A stretch of DNA of 64,000 nucleotides from Zingiber officinale (Eukaryota; Streptophyta; Magnoliopsida; Zingiberales; Zingiberaceae), in NCBI RefSeq assembly GCF_018446385.1, contig NW_024589857.1:186001-250000 (forward strand). The letters run 5' to 3'. Below the pieces are notes generated by a model. It was not told where the DNA came from. It did not search any database and saw only the letters and a list, made by a program, of their open reading frames with translations. Each line of letters begins with the position of its first letter. Positions within the stretch are counted from its first letter, which is position 1. This document shows positions 14,058-26,901 of the stretch, in pieces. The position numbers and the translations under genes were made by a program.

Positions 14058-14585
14058 ATTAGTAGAGCATAATTTGAGTTGGCTAGGTGAGTAAAGCACT
14101 TCGGGTAAGTTAGTTGTATTAGGGATTGGCGATTCAATTGGTCAAGACAATCGAGCAAGTTGGTTAGATTTGACAATTTATAGATGATTTGGGCGAACTA
14201 ATCATTTCAAGCCAAGCGAGTTGGATCAATCGAGCTGAGCTAAATACAGATTAAATACGCGGATGGCGTCAGAAAGTTGAGAATTGGAGAAAAAATTATA
14301 TTGTTTTCCCAAACCGATAAGTTCCGCAGCAAGATAGACAAAGAACCCAGTATTGTTAGTTTAACGATAAAATATAGATAGATTATGAGAGAATAGGTCG
14401 GAAGGTTGAGAATGAGAGTATAAGAGTGGGTGGAACGTATGTTTTTTAAAAGAATAATATTTGACTTGTATTTTCTATCTCTATTTTTTCTTAAAAAAAT
14501 AGATAATATTATTTGAAAAGTAGAACATGTCTAAAAATTATTTTTTATTTTTCAAAAAACACACATTCCAAGAATGTGAGTATAA

Positions 14586-14773
14586 GAGTGCGTTTAGTTT
14601 ACATATTTTTTGTTTTTATTTTTTGAAAAACATGTGATTTTTAAAAAATGATGTTTCTACGTCTATTTAAAAAAAAATAGATAGCATTTTAAAAAAATAA
14701 ATAATGTCTAAAAATTATTTTTTAAAAAATTATTTAAAAATAAAAAATAAAAATACGTAAACCAAACTTCTCT
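14586..14773. mobile_element. AT-rich fold-back MITE-like element
   Basis: The left end GTTTAGTTTACATATTTT matches, inverted, the right end AAAATACGTAAACCAAAC with about two mismatches. The interior is A/T runs. I cannot fix the target duplication, so the superfamily is open. Confidence 0.45.
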
Positions 14774-17523
14774 AAGAATTGCAAAAATAAGAGATTTATT
14801 ATAAGAGCATAGCACACGGATTAACTATAGCTCTTTTTAAGAGAGCCATTTTTCTCTCTTCAAAATGGTATGTTTTTATTAATTATAGCAATACGTTTAT
14901 TGACTATGATTTCTCATCTCAACTACTGCTGAAAATTTTAGGAAAGAAAAATTAATTCTATATAAGTTACCCTACGGTAATTGATTTAATTTTTTTAATA
15001 TATATATATATATTTGAAAAAGGAAAATATGGTTAATGTAGAGATATAAAGTATAAAAGTTACCCTACGGTAACTGATTGATTAACTCTATTGTGGGATT
15101 ATTAATATTGTAATTCTATAGAATTTATATATTATGTTAAACTCTAGAGAAATCGAATTACTTGTAATTTATAAATTTCACAATAAATGGATGTTGTGCA
15201 ACGTTGTAAAATTTATAATGAGGAATCCCTTCAGGATAAGGCAGTTTACATCTATTATACAACATGAACTAGAATTGCTCCACAGAAATTTCTGAGATAA
15301 ATCAAGATCAAAGCCAGATAAGACCTTAATGACACATCTGCATGAACTCTTTAAAAGTTATCTAGCCATATTGATCATCCACATCAGCAGCTCTTTCTCG
15401 CAACTAGTTCTTCCCCTACACCTTGCATAGTGTTCAAGACATCTCTCTCTGCCTTTTTCTGTATGAGATCATGAAATTGCATAAGAATGCATACTTGGAA
15501 AGACAACAAGGCGTTTATCGCAACTATTCGGAGTTTTCTCTAATCCCATTCGTATGCCTACCCTAGACAACCTAATTAGCTAAGCTAACAATCACAACAA
15601 AAAAATACATGACATTTTGATACACTAACTCAAACTTAAACCACATGCAATATCACTGAAAGTCTCATTTTCCTTTTTCTCTTTGTTGGACAGGGAGAAT
15701 AGAACCATGTGTGCATGATGACTCTTACCAGAATGACAGAATCTTCCAAGTTGTTACTCTCTCCGGTGCTGCATCACTTGTGTATTATGACTCTGCATAC
15801 TCTGGAGAAGTATCCGATCCATTTACAAGGGCCGAGCCAATGGGCTACCCGGTTCGTCGCATCGGCCCAGCCCATCCCTATACGGTAAATTCATTTATCT
15901 CTTTTTCAGTATACTCCTCGGAGTTTCAAAATCATCAAAAAAAGGAACCAAAATCCATGTTCAACTCATTTGAAGTCAACCACATAATATCCTCCCTCCG
16001 GTTCCCGGCAAATCTACTTGCTGAACCGCGTACGCGGGTTTTGATATATCCAAATCAAGGCCCGATTGAGTCGGCTGTTACGAGATATATATTACTACAA
16101 TTATTGAAGAATGGTCAATTATCATTTTTTTTTTTAATTTATCTGTTCACAAATAATCATAGGATACCGTATAAAATCGTCGGATAGCATATTCCACTTT
16201 TTACTATGATATTATCCAAATCAAGAGTGAATTAGTCCACGTAATTTACTTTCTTCCGGAAGAGGGGTCTCACATGTTATCCAAATTAAATACTCAATTT
16301 TTATAATATCTAAATCATTTATTAGATATCATATTCTCGAATACCCTTTCTCTCTCTATAATTCTATCAGTCAATTTTTTCCGAAATGAGAAGATTCATT
16401 TTCCCAATTTAAATTAAAAATATATTTCTAAATTTTTACCTTACTAATTTAAAATTTTATTATTCTCAATTAGTATATACTACTGAATTCAAATAAAAGG
16501 TATAGGAGTATATTAATTTTAATTAAAGTAATTTAAAATTATTTATGTCAATCAGTAGTTCAAACAAAATTAATAGAGTTGCACTATTTTAAAATTTATA
16601 GTTTTTTAAATCAGAAGAGTTTTAGAAAATCATTATAATGTTGATTAGCATGTATGTATCATTGTAGCCTCAGACGGTAATCAAACAAATTTTATCAAAT
16701 TTAAAAATTATTTTCAATTTACATAATCAAAATTAAATAATTTTGTAAAAGAAGAATATTTCAGGAATATAATATTTTAAATATTATAAAAGTTAAATAA
16801 GTGGCTTGGATAATACCAAAATTTACGTAAAATGCTATTTTTTTTCATTATTTCTAAAGAGAGAAGAATATATTTTCTATAAATGCAAATTAAAACGACA
16901 AAAATTGATATATCAACATCATATCAATAATATTCTCGACCAAGTCCCAGGAATAATAAAACACTTATAAGAACAATTAGAAGGATCAAAATTCCAATTC
17001 CAATAGCTCTAAATAGGTATAAATTGTAGTCGGGATTTATAATTTATCTGATAGATGGACAAGAAGAATAGACTATCTATCTGACAAAACATAAACACCG
17101 GAATTATATATATATATAAAAAATCCTGCATCCTTTTTTCCCCTGTGGAATCGGCACAGGTAACCAGAGTTCTAAGAACTGAGAAATTTGTTAAACTTCT
17201 CTGAAAAGTAAAGAAGCTTCCCAGAAATGAAGAACACACGGTCATGTCACTCCCGATTTTCCCAACACGTTCACAGGAAAATCAGAAGAAACACCAGCAA
17301 AGGCATAAAGTGCGACACATATCACCTGAGGCCCCATCTCAGGTAGGAACACTGAACTGACAATATGCTGGAAATTGCAAAACTAACAAATTTTCTCTTG
17401 CTGAAGGTTTCAAAACATCGGGTGCATTTTATCTACAGCTACATAGCACTTGTCGAGTGATCTGCATACAAAAAACTGGGTAGCAAAACATCACTTCCAT
17501 AAAGTAGATACCTTGTTAGCTGG
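14774..17523. other. Intergenic, no supported gene
   Basis: AT-rich spacer between UPL4 and POP4. It contains a doubled TTACCCTACGGTAA motif near 14966 and 15060. A 158-codon open frame at 15711-16187 (first codon GTG) is relatively GC-rich up to about 15890 but has no recognisable domain and no partner exons. On the minus strand a possible small terminal exon at about 15395-15500 is open, but I could not join it in phase to the good donor at about 15734. I treat both as unproven. Confidence 0.4.
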
Positions 17524-19887
17524 CTAGGGTTTCAGCTTGTTCGTCGACCTTTTTGATAACTTGTCGCCGTGCAATGTGATCTTCCAACAATCAGCTTGAA
17601 AAATGAAGACAGAACCCACTTTGGGAACAACTGCAATGCAAAATACACCAGTTGATAAATTGTGTCCTGGATTTTTTTTCCCATCTTAGCATTTTCCATA
17701 CTAATTAGAATTTTTTTGTATTGATTTTTAAGAACTCAATGCTCATGCCTAGCCACGAAGTATAGAAGACCATGCCATAATCTAAAGAAAAAGAATATAT
17801 ATTCTATATGCAAACTGTTTATTTCAATATTAAATGTATTCTTAATCCACAATGTCTGGAAAAGTCAGTATGAAGTGAAACAATGAAACAAAACCAGGTG
17901 CACCACTGATTCATGTTTTTTCAACTAAATCAAGATGCAAAGAAATTGTGTGATGAAGATCATGCTAATGTATTTTGACTGGTTGAATGTGTTACATAGA
18001 ACATTCCTAAATAACAAGGAACTGATGTGCAAAAAAAACATCTTTTTACACACAACTAAAGTCGAAGTTATATTATACCTCGGAACCGGTTTTCTTTTGT
18101 AATTATTCCAAAGGTCTCAGAAGTCTCTCGAATCATAATACCACTTTCGCCTTTGTAGGCACTTGTTTTGCATTCGACAACTAGAATAACACATTAAGAA
18201 AGTATCATCCACAAGTAGATAAACTACAGTAAAATCAAAAGCATGAAGTTAGCATGATATTGATAGGCAGTCACAGACGACAGAGTTATGTCCAAAAATA
18301 CTAACCCAAAAGGAAAGCACCATGCAAGTCTGCATTGAGAAGGCACTCATTCAATTGTTTTTTCCTGAAATTCATCATAAAAATAAATTTTCATAAAATT
18401 TAAATGATCAAATTATTACAAGATGTTATATAGGAAACATGCAAAAGTGCCTGCCCACTTAAACCACAAAGTTTCTTGCTTGAGGGTAGAATAAAACGTA
18501 CCCCACTTCTTTCATAAGCTCGACAATGTATCCTTTCCACATTTCATGCATTGGTGTGAAGAGATCAAATCTGCAACCAGATCAGTAAGTTTTTATTTTA
18601 AAAAAACATTGTAGAAAATAATTTATGCAACTCTGCAACAATTTGGCACATCTAGTTCATTAACTGTGATTTTGTTAGTAAGAAATAACAAAATCAGGAA
18701 TCACAGTAGCAAGCATCTACCAAATCTAACTATACTTGAACATAAAGAGATGGAGTGTAAGCTCATTAACTGTGATTTTATTAATAGAAATAATGAATCA
18801 GGAATCACAATAATATCTCGCAGAAATAATGACTAGAATATGAAAACCATTATACTCTTACTTGTGGAACTCTCTTGGTAGGTTGAATGATCCACACTTC
18901 CTGTGTTGTCTATTGGACATGTGGTTCCTTGACCGTTTTGAGTGGCTCATTAAAGCCTTCAGGCGAGCATCTTTCAAACTATCATCCTTTGAGATTAATT
19001 GATCAAGATAGATCAAATTGTCGATTTTCAAGCTTTTTCCATGCCTTGTGTACTTATTGGCCTCATCACCCTTTGCAACAATATCATTCACAATTTTGCT
19101 TACAGTATCCCTTGCATTCGGAGCCTTCATCAAGATTAAAAAAAAACACCTATATGATCAAACCAAAAAATAAAACCTTGTTCTACAATAATGCTAAAAG
19201 CAAAATTGGAATATTGTTAAACTAGACTATACTAGAAGAACTACCTTTAGATCATTAAGTTGTAGCAAATTGGCATCAACAATCCCAGAAATCTCTGAAT
19301 AAACAGGGTGAACATCTGTAAATATGAACAAAATGCTAGGTTACAATCTGGCAAGCCAATAATGCAGGTTATCTTTTACCTATGCTCCTATATCCTCTCT
19401 CCATCTCTATATCTCCTCCTCTTGATTCACCCTAGTCTTCCTCTACAACCATTAATGGTTTCTAATCCCAGGACTCAAAACCAAAACGACAGTTGCTCCA
19501 ATCGCAGGATAAGATATGGCATTCATAAGCGGGGCAACAAGAAAGATCAATGGGAGGACCTGAGACGAAAAATCCTTAATGAATGAAAAAAAAGGCGACA
19601 AAGGCTAGAAATGGACCTTTTCTAGATGAAGAAGAGGCAGAAGCCTTGCCTCGTGTTCTCCGCTCAGATCCACCGTCAACCTCTGAGCTCGGCACAAGCT
19701 TCGCATTCCTTTTCTCTTCCTTCCTCTGCTCAACTCCGCCTACACTCTCCGACTCCTTTATTCGCTTCGACTTTACGCTCTCCTGGCGACGCTCTGCCTC
19801 GAAGGCGAACCTCTTTTCGAGAGCTTCGAGGGCGCGTCTCTTCCGATCGGAAGCAACCGGCGTGACACAGTCGGACGTCGATGCCAT
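17524..19887 (-). CDS. POP4: RNase P/MRP protein subunit POP4 (p29)
   Basis: Nuclear RNA-binding subunit of RNase P and RNase MRP, which process the 5' ends of pre-tRNA and pre-rRNA. Exons on the minus strand in order: 19887-19617, 19315-19245, 19124-18862, 18570-18502, 18364-18306, 18180-18079, 17630-17524; 942 nt, 313 aa. The N-terminal exon is charged and low in complexity (KRRALEALEKRFAFEAERR). The C-terminal half carries the Rpp29/UPF0086 fold: LHGAFLLVVECKTSAYKGESG, IMIRETSETFGIITKENRFR, VVPKVGSVFIFQADCWKITL. It ends in HGDKLSKRSTNKLKP. The first exon uses a weak donor (G|GTCCAT), chosen because it alone keeps phase. The start is the first ATG (MASTSDC); the frame is open upstream but has only a TTG before it. 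Identity is strong from the C-terminal motif series. Confidence 0.93.
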
Positions 19888-21506
19888 CAGGGCCAAGGCG
19901 GCGGAGGTGGTAGTCGGAACTGGGACGAGGAAATACGGCCGGTTGGCTTCGATGACTGAGGTTGGCGTAGAGGGCGGAAGGAAGAAGGAGGAAAGGGGAA
20001 GGGCCTCCGGCTGGTTAGGAGGAGGAGGACTGGCGGTTAGGTCGCCGGAAAAGAGGAGATCGCGGAGGGCAGCGCAGCGGCGGTGCCGGCAGTAATGTAA
20101 ATAAACCCTAATTTGCTAACCCAGCCATGACGACTGGTTCGGTCCGATTGAATGCACAATTTAATTCGACGGGAAAGTATTAAGAGCTACATCTGATTAA
20201 GTATTTTTTATTTTTATTGTTTCAAAAAAACAATTTTTTATTTTTTATTTTTGGAAAAAAAATTGGATGGGTAAGGTGGTAAAAGACCATATGAATTTTC
20301 CAAGTAATCATATTTAATTCTCAGGATATATTTAATCATTCATACCAATTTCTCTATTCAAAATATATAATTTAGAATAAAAAAATTATTTTATTAAATT
20401 TGGATATCCATTTTTCAATACATCATATATTAATTTCCATATTTCTTCTCTCTCCTCTATAATATTTAGGGAATAAAATCTATTCCCTAAATTTAGATAA
20501 GTACTGTTCATAAATGCATAATTTAGAGAATTGATATGATAATTGATGTAAAGATTTTTTAGCTATCCTATCCAAAATTTAAGGTAAAATTTTTGAATAG
20601 GTATTTGATGTGGATGCTCTTATGATGATTTAATTATCGGTGAAGCTGGGCTTGTGATCAAATCGCTAGTTGATGCGGAGATGAGTAAGGATCCATTGGT
20701 AAAATCTTGACATGGATAAATTTTTTAGATCGTAAAGTACGATTTAGAAGATAGATCATTTTATTTGATCGAACTTCATAAATCCTACTTGTAATATAGG
20801 TAGGGTAGGATCCCACTAATAAGCGACTGCTGATCCAACGACCAAGGATAGGGGTAGGAATCTAGAGGATCTCGTCCTAATCTTGACCTAATTAATAGGG
20901 AATTTATGTGGCCAAAGTTAACACAGGGACCATGTGACCTGTTTTAGGTCTGGATTAACATAGCTTTCAAGTGGCATATCAATCATTTTCGACTGATCGA
21001 GCTAAGTCAATTGAACTAAATTTCTGATTTCCTGAGTCACCAACTCAGTGACTTCCCAACTTGCAATGAGCTGCTAATCTTTGAATGTCTAGAGCACGGT
21101 TATTAACATTAGAGGATATAAGATAAATCACAGATATCTCTATCTATTAGTACATATAGTTAAGATAAAAAATCCCAATACCATCACTCTTTATGTCTGT
21201 CGTTATTTCATGATGGTAAAAATTTTAAATCAAAATACCCAATATTAATCTGGCTGTAAGTGGACAGAATATGGGTTGGATGTAGAAAAAATATATAAAA
21301 AATTCATGGCAGCCATAAAATATAAAAAAAATAATAATAATAAAATTTGAATATTTTTTTAATAAAAATTGATAATGTTTGGGTAATAATTTTGTAGTTG
21401 CAAGTGCCCTTTCTTACTAAATTAAAATGGCACAAAAATTAAAAGGACATTACACATTTAATAAATACCTCTAAATAGCTATAGAGTGATTGGTATATAC
21501 CATTTC
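19888..21506. other. POP4 upstream region and spacer
   Basis: GC-rich to about 20090, likely the POP4 leader and promoter read on the minus strand, then AT-rich. A plus-strand open frame at 19583-20095 is the antisense shadow of the POP4 first exon and its leader. No further gene or clear transposon was seen up to the LTR element at 21507. Confidence 0.5.
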
Positions 21507-23389
21507 TGTTAGGATCCTTTGTACGGCTAGAGAGGGGGGTGTGAATAGCCGACCCCAATTCGTTCTCGATTCTTTCTACAATGTCGAGTTAGCGCAGCGG
21601 AAATAAAACAATAGAAGCGACAAAGAAAGAAATCAAACCTCAAACTCGATGGATGTAACGAGGTTCGGAGATTAGGGCTCCTACTCCTCGGCGTGTCCGT
21701 AAGGTGGACGAGTCCGGTCAATCCGTCGGTGGATGAGTCCCCGGAGAACCGGCTAATATAAACTCCTTATGGGTGGAGAAACCTCGCCACACTCTTTTGC
21801 AACAGCAAACAAAGGAGTACAACAATGGAGAAAACAAACAAGAACAATAGAAATTGTAATACACTTGCTTGCCTCTTGTTGTCGACTGGAACCTTGATGA
21901 AGCAGCAGCTTCTCGCATCCAAGACTAGCAAGAAAACTCACGAAGCTTGACCCAACGAGCTCAACAAAGCTCAGGGAAGAAGAAGCAAAAGCTTGAGGAA
22001 GAGTAGAGGAAGAAGAAGAAGAAGCCAGAAGCCCTCGGCCTTTATACTGCGAAGAAGCAGTGAAGAAACTGCCGTTGCATCGCAGCTAGAACAATCGATG
22101 CGGAACCGATCGGCCTAAGCGTGAAGCTTTTTGTCACCGATCGGTCCCGACCGATCGGTGTCGCGATCAAGCCACGATCGGTCGTGGACGATCAGAACCT
22201 CTGATCGGTCCATGGCCGATCGGTCTTCTCCTCTCGCCATCGATCTCTTCGATCGGTCTGCCGTCGGGCCATCAAATGGATCGGTCGGCCGATCACGGTT
22301 TCTTCTCGCAGGTTGCGTTGCCTCGATCGGTCTCGGGCCGATCGATTCTGTCGATGAGCCATCTAATTACGATCGGTCACCGGGCCGATCGAGCAACGAT
22401 ATCACCGGATCGGTCACGGACCGATCCAACTCCTGTTTAGAGTGCCTCTCTAACCTAGTTCGGAGAACGAGCTACCGAGCCCTCTCCGACTCCATATGCC
22501 AAGCTTCACTCACTTGGACTTCTCAACACGGATGTCCGATCACCCTTGATCCATCTGGATTTTCCTTGCCGGCTTCACTCACGGGACTTTCACCTGCCTG
22601 ACTTCACCTTGCCTAACATCCCGTTAGGACTTTCTCATTCACCTAGCTTCACTCACTAGGATTTTCACCGCCTGGCTTCACTTTCCAATCTGTGGCTTCA
22701 CTCACGGGACTTTCATCTAGCTTCACTCTCACTAGGGACTAGCTTCACTCACGGGACTTCCCAACCGCCTAACATCCCAGTTAGGACTTTCCAACGCCTA
22801 GCTTCACTCACGGGACTTTCCAATGCCTAACATCCAGTTAGGACTTTCCAGCTTCCTCACCGGGACTTCTCCGTGCCAAGTCTTCATACTTGGACTTTTC
22901 CGTGCCAAGTCTCCATACTTGGACTTTTCCCGTGCCAAGCTCCTGCTTGGACTTTTCCATGCAAGTCTCCATACTTGGACTTTTCCGTGCCAAGCTCCTG
23001 CTTGGACTTTTCGATGCCAAGTCTCCATACTTGGACTTTTCGCGTGCAAGCTCCTGCTTGGACTTTTCGATGCCAAGTCTCCATACTTGGACTTTTCGAT
23101 GCAAGCTCCCTGCTTGGACTTTTCCGTGCCAAGTCTCCATACTTGGACTTTTTCCGAATCAGTCAACCTTGACCTACGGTTGCACCAATAATCTCCCAAA
23201 CATCTATTCTTGTCCCATATCAAGAATAGAACTCTCTCACGAGTGTCGAACATCAACATGCAACACAACTAGGTCAACCTTGACCTAAGGTTGCAACAAT
23301 CTTCCCAAGTCAAACATCAAAATACAACTCGAGTCAAGTCAACTCGAGTCGGGTCAACCAGTCGACCTTGACCTAAGGTTGCACCAACA
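21507..23389 (-). repeat. LTR (left; 3' LTR of the element)
   Basis: Long terminal repeat bounded by TG...CA. It contains, from left to right, a block of GATCGGTC/GACCGATC palindromes (about 22130-22440), repeats of a CTTCACTCACGGGACTTTC type (about 22560-22860), and a minisatellite of self-complementary units (about 22868-23153). Confidence 0.92.
22868..23153. repeat. Minisatellite of hairpin units in LTR
   Basis: About ten units of 27-30 bp, broadly alternating between two forms: CCAAGTCTCCATACTTGG and CCAAGCTCCTGCTTGG, each followed by ACTTTTCC-like linkers. Each core is itself a short inverted repeat. A shorter version of the same array sits at about 28267-28530 in the other LTR. Confidence 0.88.
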
Positions 23390-25359
23390 ATCTCCCCTTT
23401 TGATGTTTGACAAAACCATAATCAAGTTAGGTTAACTTGATAACCTAACTTAGGTTTTCAACCATCTTCAATGTCGATGTTCTTTCCTTGAACATTCTCT
23501 AGACATTCTCCCTTAGGTTAACACGATAACCTAACTTGGGTTCTCTAATAATTCTCCCCTTTTGACACACATCAAAAAGTATTCCAATGTTCTTCCTCGA
23601 ACATTCCTTGACAATCTTCCCCTAGCTTAGGTTAAACCGATAACCTAACTTGGGTTCTCCAATAATTCTCCAATGAACACTCTCCCCTTTTTGACACACA
23701 TCAAAAAGAATAAGGAGGGTATCAAGGTCAAGAGTTTCTTCCTAATGAAAGTCCCATACCTTTCATTGAAACTCTTATTTTCCCCTTGATACTAAGCTCA
23801 ACAGTCCACTTAGTGATAATCCCATATCACTAATCCTCAAGGAGTAAAAACTCCCCCTAAAAGTCAACTCCCCTTGACTAATAGTTAAAACTCCCCCTAA
23901 AGGCCAACTCCCCCTTGACCATTGCACCAACAATGTCTTGGAGAGTTTCAAACCTTTATAAATCTAAAAACCAACTTTCAGCCGAAATTTCAGACATGCA
24001 GTCGAATTTCAGCACATTGGCACACTATCAGACCTCACTGGATCGGTCACCAGACCGATACACTCTGGATCGGTCCAGTGACCGATCCAGCCCTCCCTGG
24101 ATCGGTCCAGCGACCGATCCAGACACTGATCAGGGATTTCTGATTTTTCCTCTCCCGAAATTCAGAAACCCCTAATAAATTCCAGAAAATTCGAAAAATT
24201 GTGAAATTTTGAGGATACATTCCTCATATCATACACTATCATGGAAAAATAATTTTCTATGAAAATAGTTTCCATTTTCAAATCTTGATACAAAGTTCAA
24301 AAACTTTGAAATAGTTCAAGTTTTAACTCAACTTTGTATCACAAAGTTCAATGATGAATGCTATCACTAGGAAAGCTTCATCAAGGTTTTTCAAATCAAT
24401 TTTAAAATGCTTTTAAAACCATTTGAATTTAGGACCATAATCTTAGGGCTAGATGTACATGACTTGTACACAAGCTTTCCCTATAATCCTCAATTTCTTG
24501 AATTAGGGTCATCTAGGTACAAGAATTATGCACCTTGATCCTAACTCATGATCCTAATATCTCACACACATCTAAAGTGTATCAAACCACATTCAAGTCA
24601 ATTTGATGTGAGATATGGGTTAAGGTCAACTTAGGCTAAGTTCTCATGCATTTTCTAAACATCAATTTGATCTCAATATCAAAATGTGTTTTTCCTTAAA
24701 TCAATTACATTGATTATAATGCAAGAGATGATGACATGTCATAAATGATATCATAAGTAAAAACATGTGCCAATGTCATGATGTCATGGCATAAAGCTTG
24801 AAAACTTAAATAAAGCATGACATATAATAACCTAAGCATTATCATGACATTTCAAATGATCATAAATTAAATATGGTGTCATGACATGGCAAATGGCAAA
24901 CAACCATGGTAAGTTAACACAAATAAAATACCTAGATTACCTATCTAAGTATCCTTAATCACTTAGCTAACTTAAATTCTAATCCTAGATTGCCCAAAGT
25001 GCTCCAAGAAAATGTCAAAACCCAAGTTGGCATTTCTTGATCTCTTGTTTGATTTATACCATTTAAAATTCTACAAGAGTAGCACTTCTAAGTTAAGGCC
25101 CGGATTGCCTTGATTACCTAAGAGAATATCAAAATCCCAATTTGATATTTCTCTAGGTTTTTCCAAATTGTGTCAATTTAAAGTAAGATTAATATATTCT
25201 CACTTTGGCACAACTTACTCTTCCAAGGAGTGAATGACAAAGATTATTCCATTTCATTTTCAAAGGTTCCCAAACACCTTGAAAATGTTCCTTGAGTGTC
25301 AATTTCCTCAAAGTTGGGTTAACTACCCTTCTTATTGGAGTTGACACTCTCTAACCCAT

Positions 25360-26838
25360 CTATGGGGTAGAGAAGATGCTCCTAGGAACCCAATACCTAT
25401 TAGAGCTCATTGGGTTCACTAAATATTCACTAGGGATAACTTCCCTAGCAACCCTCCTAATGACCCTCTTAGGCTTTAAAGCCTTGGTCATTTGGGTCTC
25501 ATCAAGGTCAACTATAGGGGTGACTCCCCTTGTGACCTTGGTAATGGTCTTCCTAGCCTTAGGTTTTGTTCCATAATCGAATGGAACATTATGATAGGTG
25601 GGCTTGACCATTTGGGACTTAGGTTTGTGACCCAAACCCTTTTTGTCCTTGGACATTGGTTTTTGACCCTTAAACCCTAGAGATGACTTCTCCAAGTTTT
25701 TAAGAGCCTTTTCCAAAGTATCAAGTCTTGACCTCAAGACTTGATTCTCCTTCTCTAATACCTCAATTTTTGATTTGTCATTCTTCTTTGAGGCATTCCT
25801 AGGCATGTGTCTAGTTGATTTGGGGTTTCTACCTAGGTTTTCCTTAACCTTAGAAGTGTTAATCCTAGGGTTAGCATTCCTAGTAGTATCCCTATCTAGG
25901 TTGACATGTTTAGCACCTAAGCACATGTATTGATTTCTAGTGTTAACATGCTTATCATTATTGACTAATGCAATAAAATTACTAGCATGTATCCTACTAG
26001 ACTTGCACGAATGAGCTTTAAAAGATACCTTAGGGTTTGCCTTAGCTCCCCCTATCGATGTGCCCGGTCTCTTGCCCTTGTGAGGTTGCCTCCCCCTCGG
26101 ACAATGACTCCGATAATGTCCCCTTCGCTTGCATTGGAAGCATACCACGTGCTCCTTGCCTTTGCGTGTCGGGACTCCGGCTCCCTTGACTTTTGGTGCC
26201 GGTGGAGTCTTCCTAACCCTCCTTGGACACTTACTCTTGTAGTGCCCAAACTCCCTACACTCAAAGCATATTATATGTAACTTATTTGAAATTACGATGC
26301 TTGAGTTACCTAGGGTTGAGGATGGATGAAGGTTCTTTTCCTCATCCCTTCCGGAGGTAGATGCTTCTTCTTGCTCCGATCTTGAAGAAGAGCTCTCCTC
26401 CTCTTCTTCCTTGGATGTTGAGTAGCCCTCAACTCCCAATTCTCTATCTCCATGAAGTGAGCTACTTGATGACTCACTTGTCTCCTCTTCATGACTTGAA
26501 GTGGAGTTCTTCTCATGAAGTTTGGCCAAGTTGTTCCACAACTCCTTGGCACTATTGTATCCTTCTACCCTACACAAAACATCATTAGGTAAAGAAAATT
26601 CAATGATTTTCGTTACCTCATCATTGATGGTTGATTTGTGGATTTGCTCCTTCGTCCACTCCTTCTTCTTGATAGGTTTTCCTTCCTCGTCCATCGGAGG
26701 GGAAAAACCTTCTTGTACACAAAACCAATTTAACATATTAGTCCTAAGAAAGTACATCATCCTTACCTTCCAATATGTGAAGTTGTCGTGAGACTCGTAG
26801 AAGGGTTGAATCGTGACATCTTCTCCATAGAGATCCAT
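25360..26838 (-). CDS. Gag protein of the Copia-class element (fossil)
   Basis: 492-codon frame starting MDLYGEDVT. The N-terminal part resembles the plant Copia gag region (DUF4219/UBN2 type: NFTYWKVRMMYFL, AKELWNNLAKLHE). It is followed by a Ser/Glu-rich linker, then two CCHC zinc knuckles at about residues 195-250 (CFECREFGHYKSKC and CFQCKRRGHYRSHC) and a basic coiled stretch. It lies directly downstream of the primer site in element orientation. It belongs to the mobile element, not the host. Confidence 0.88.
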   Translation of the reverse strand: MDLYGEDVTIQPFYESHDNFTYWKVRMMYFLRTNMLNWFCVQEGFSPPMDEEGKPIKKKEWTKEQIHKSTINDEVTKIIEFSLPNDVLCRVEGYNSAKELWNNLAKLHEKNSTSSHEEETSESSSSSLHGDRELGVEGYSTSKEEEEESSSSRSEQEEASTSGRDEEKNLHPSSTLGNSSIVISNKLHIICFECREFGHYKSKCPRRVRKTPPAPKVKGAGVPTRKGKEHVVCFQCKRRGHYRSHCPRGRQPHKGKRPGTSIGGAKANPKVSFKAHSCKSSRIHASNFIALVNNDKHVNTRNQYMCLGAKHVNLDRDTTRNANPRINTSKVKENLGRNPKSTRHMPRNASKKNDKSKIEVLEKENQVLRSRLDTLEKALKNLEKSSLGFKGQKPMSKDKKGLGHKPKSQMVKPTYHNVPFDYGTKPKARKTITKVTRGVTPIVDLDETQMTKALKPKRVIRRVAREVIPSEYLVNPMSSNRYWVPRSIFSTP

Positions 26839-26901
26839 TCTCTAGCTTTGCTCCCACGGGTGTTGATCCGATGAAGAGCGAACCTTCGCTCTGATACCAC
26901 T

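Noticed and set aside
15395-15500. Possible terminal exon on the minus strand
   Set aside because: The acceptor looks fair, but no upstream exon could be joined in phase, and no homology was recognised.
15711-16187. 158-codon plus-strand frame
   Set aside because: No ATG start, no recognisable domain, no companion exons; only its first half has gene-like composition.
19583-20095. 170-codon plus-strand frame
   Set aside because: Antisense to the first exon and leader of POP4, whose spliced protein is clearly recognised.
22804-23288. Several overlapping 80-150 codon frames on both strands
   Set aside because: By-products of the hairpin minisatellite in the LTR; repetitive peptides with no family.
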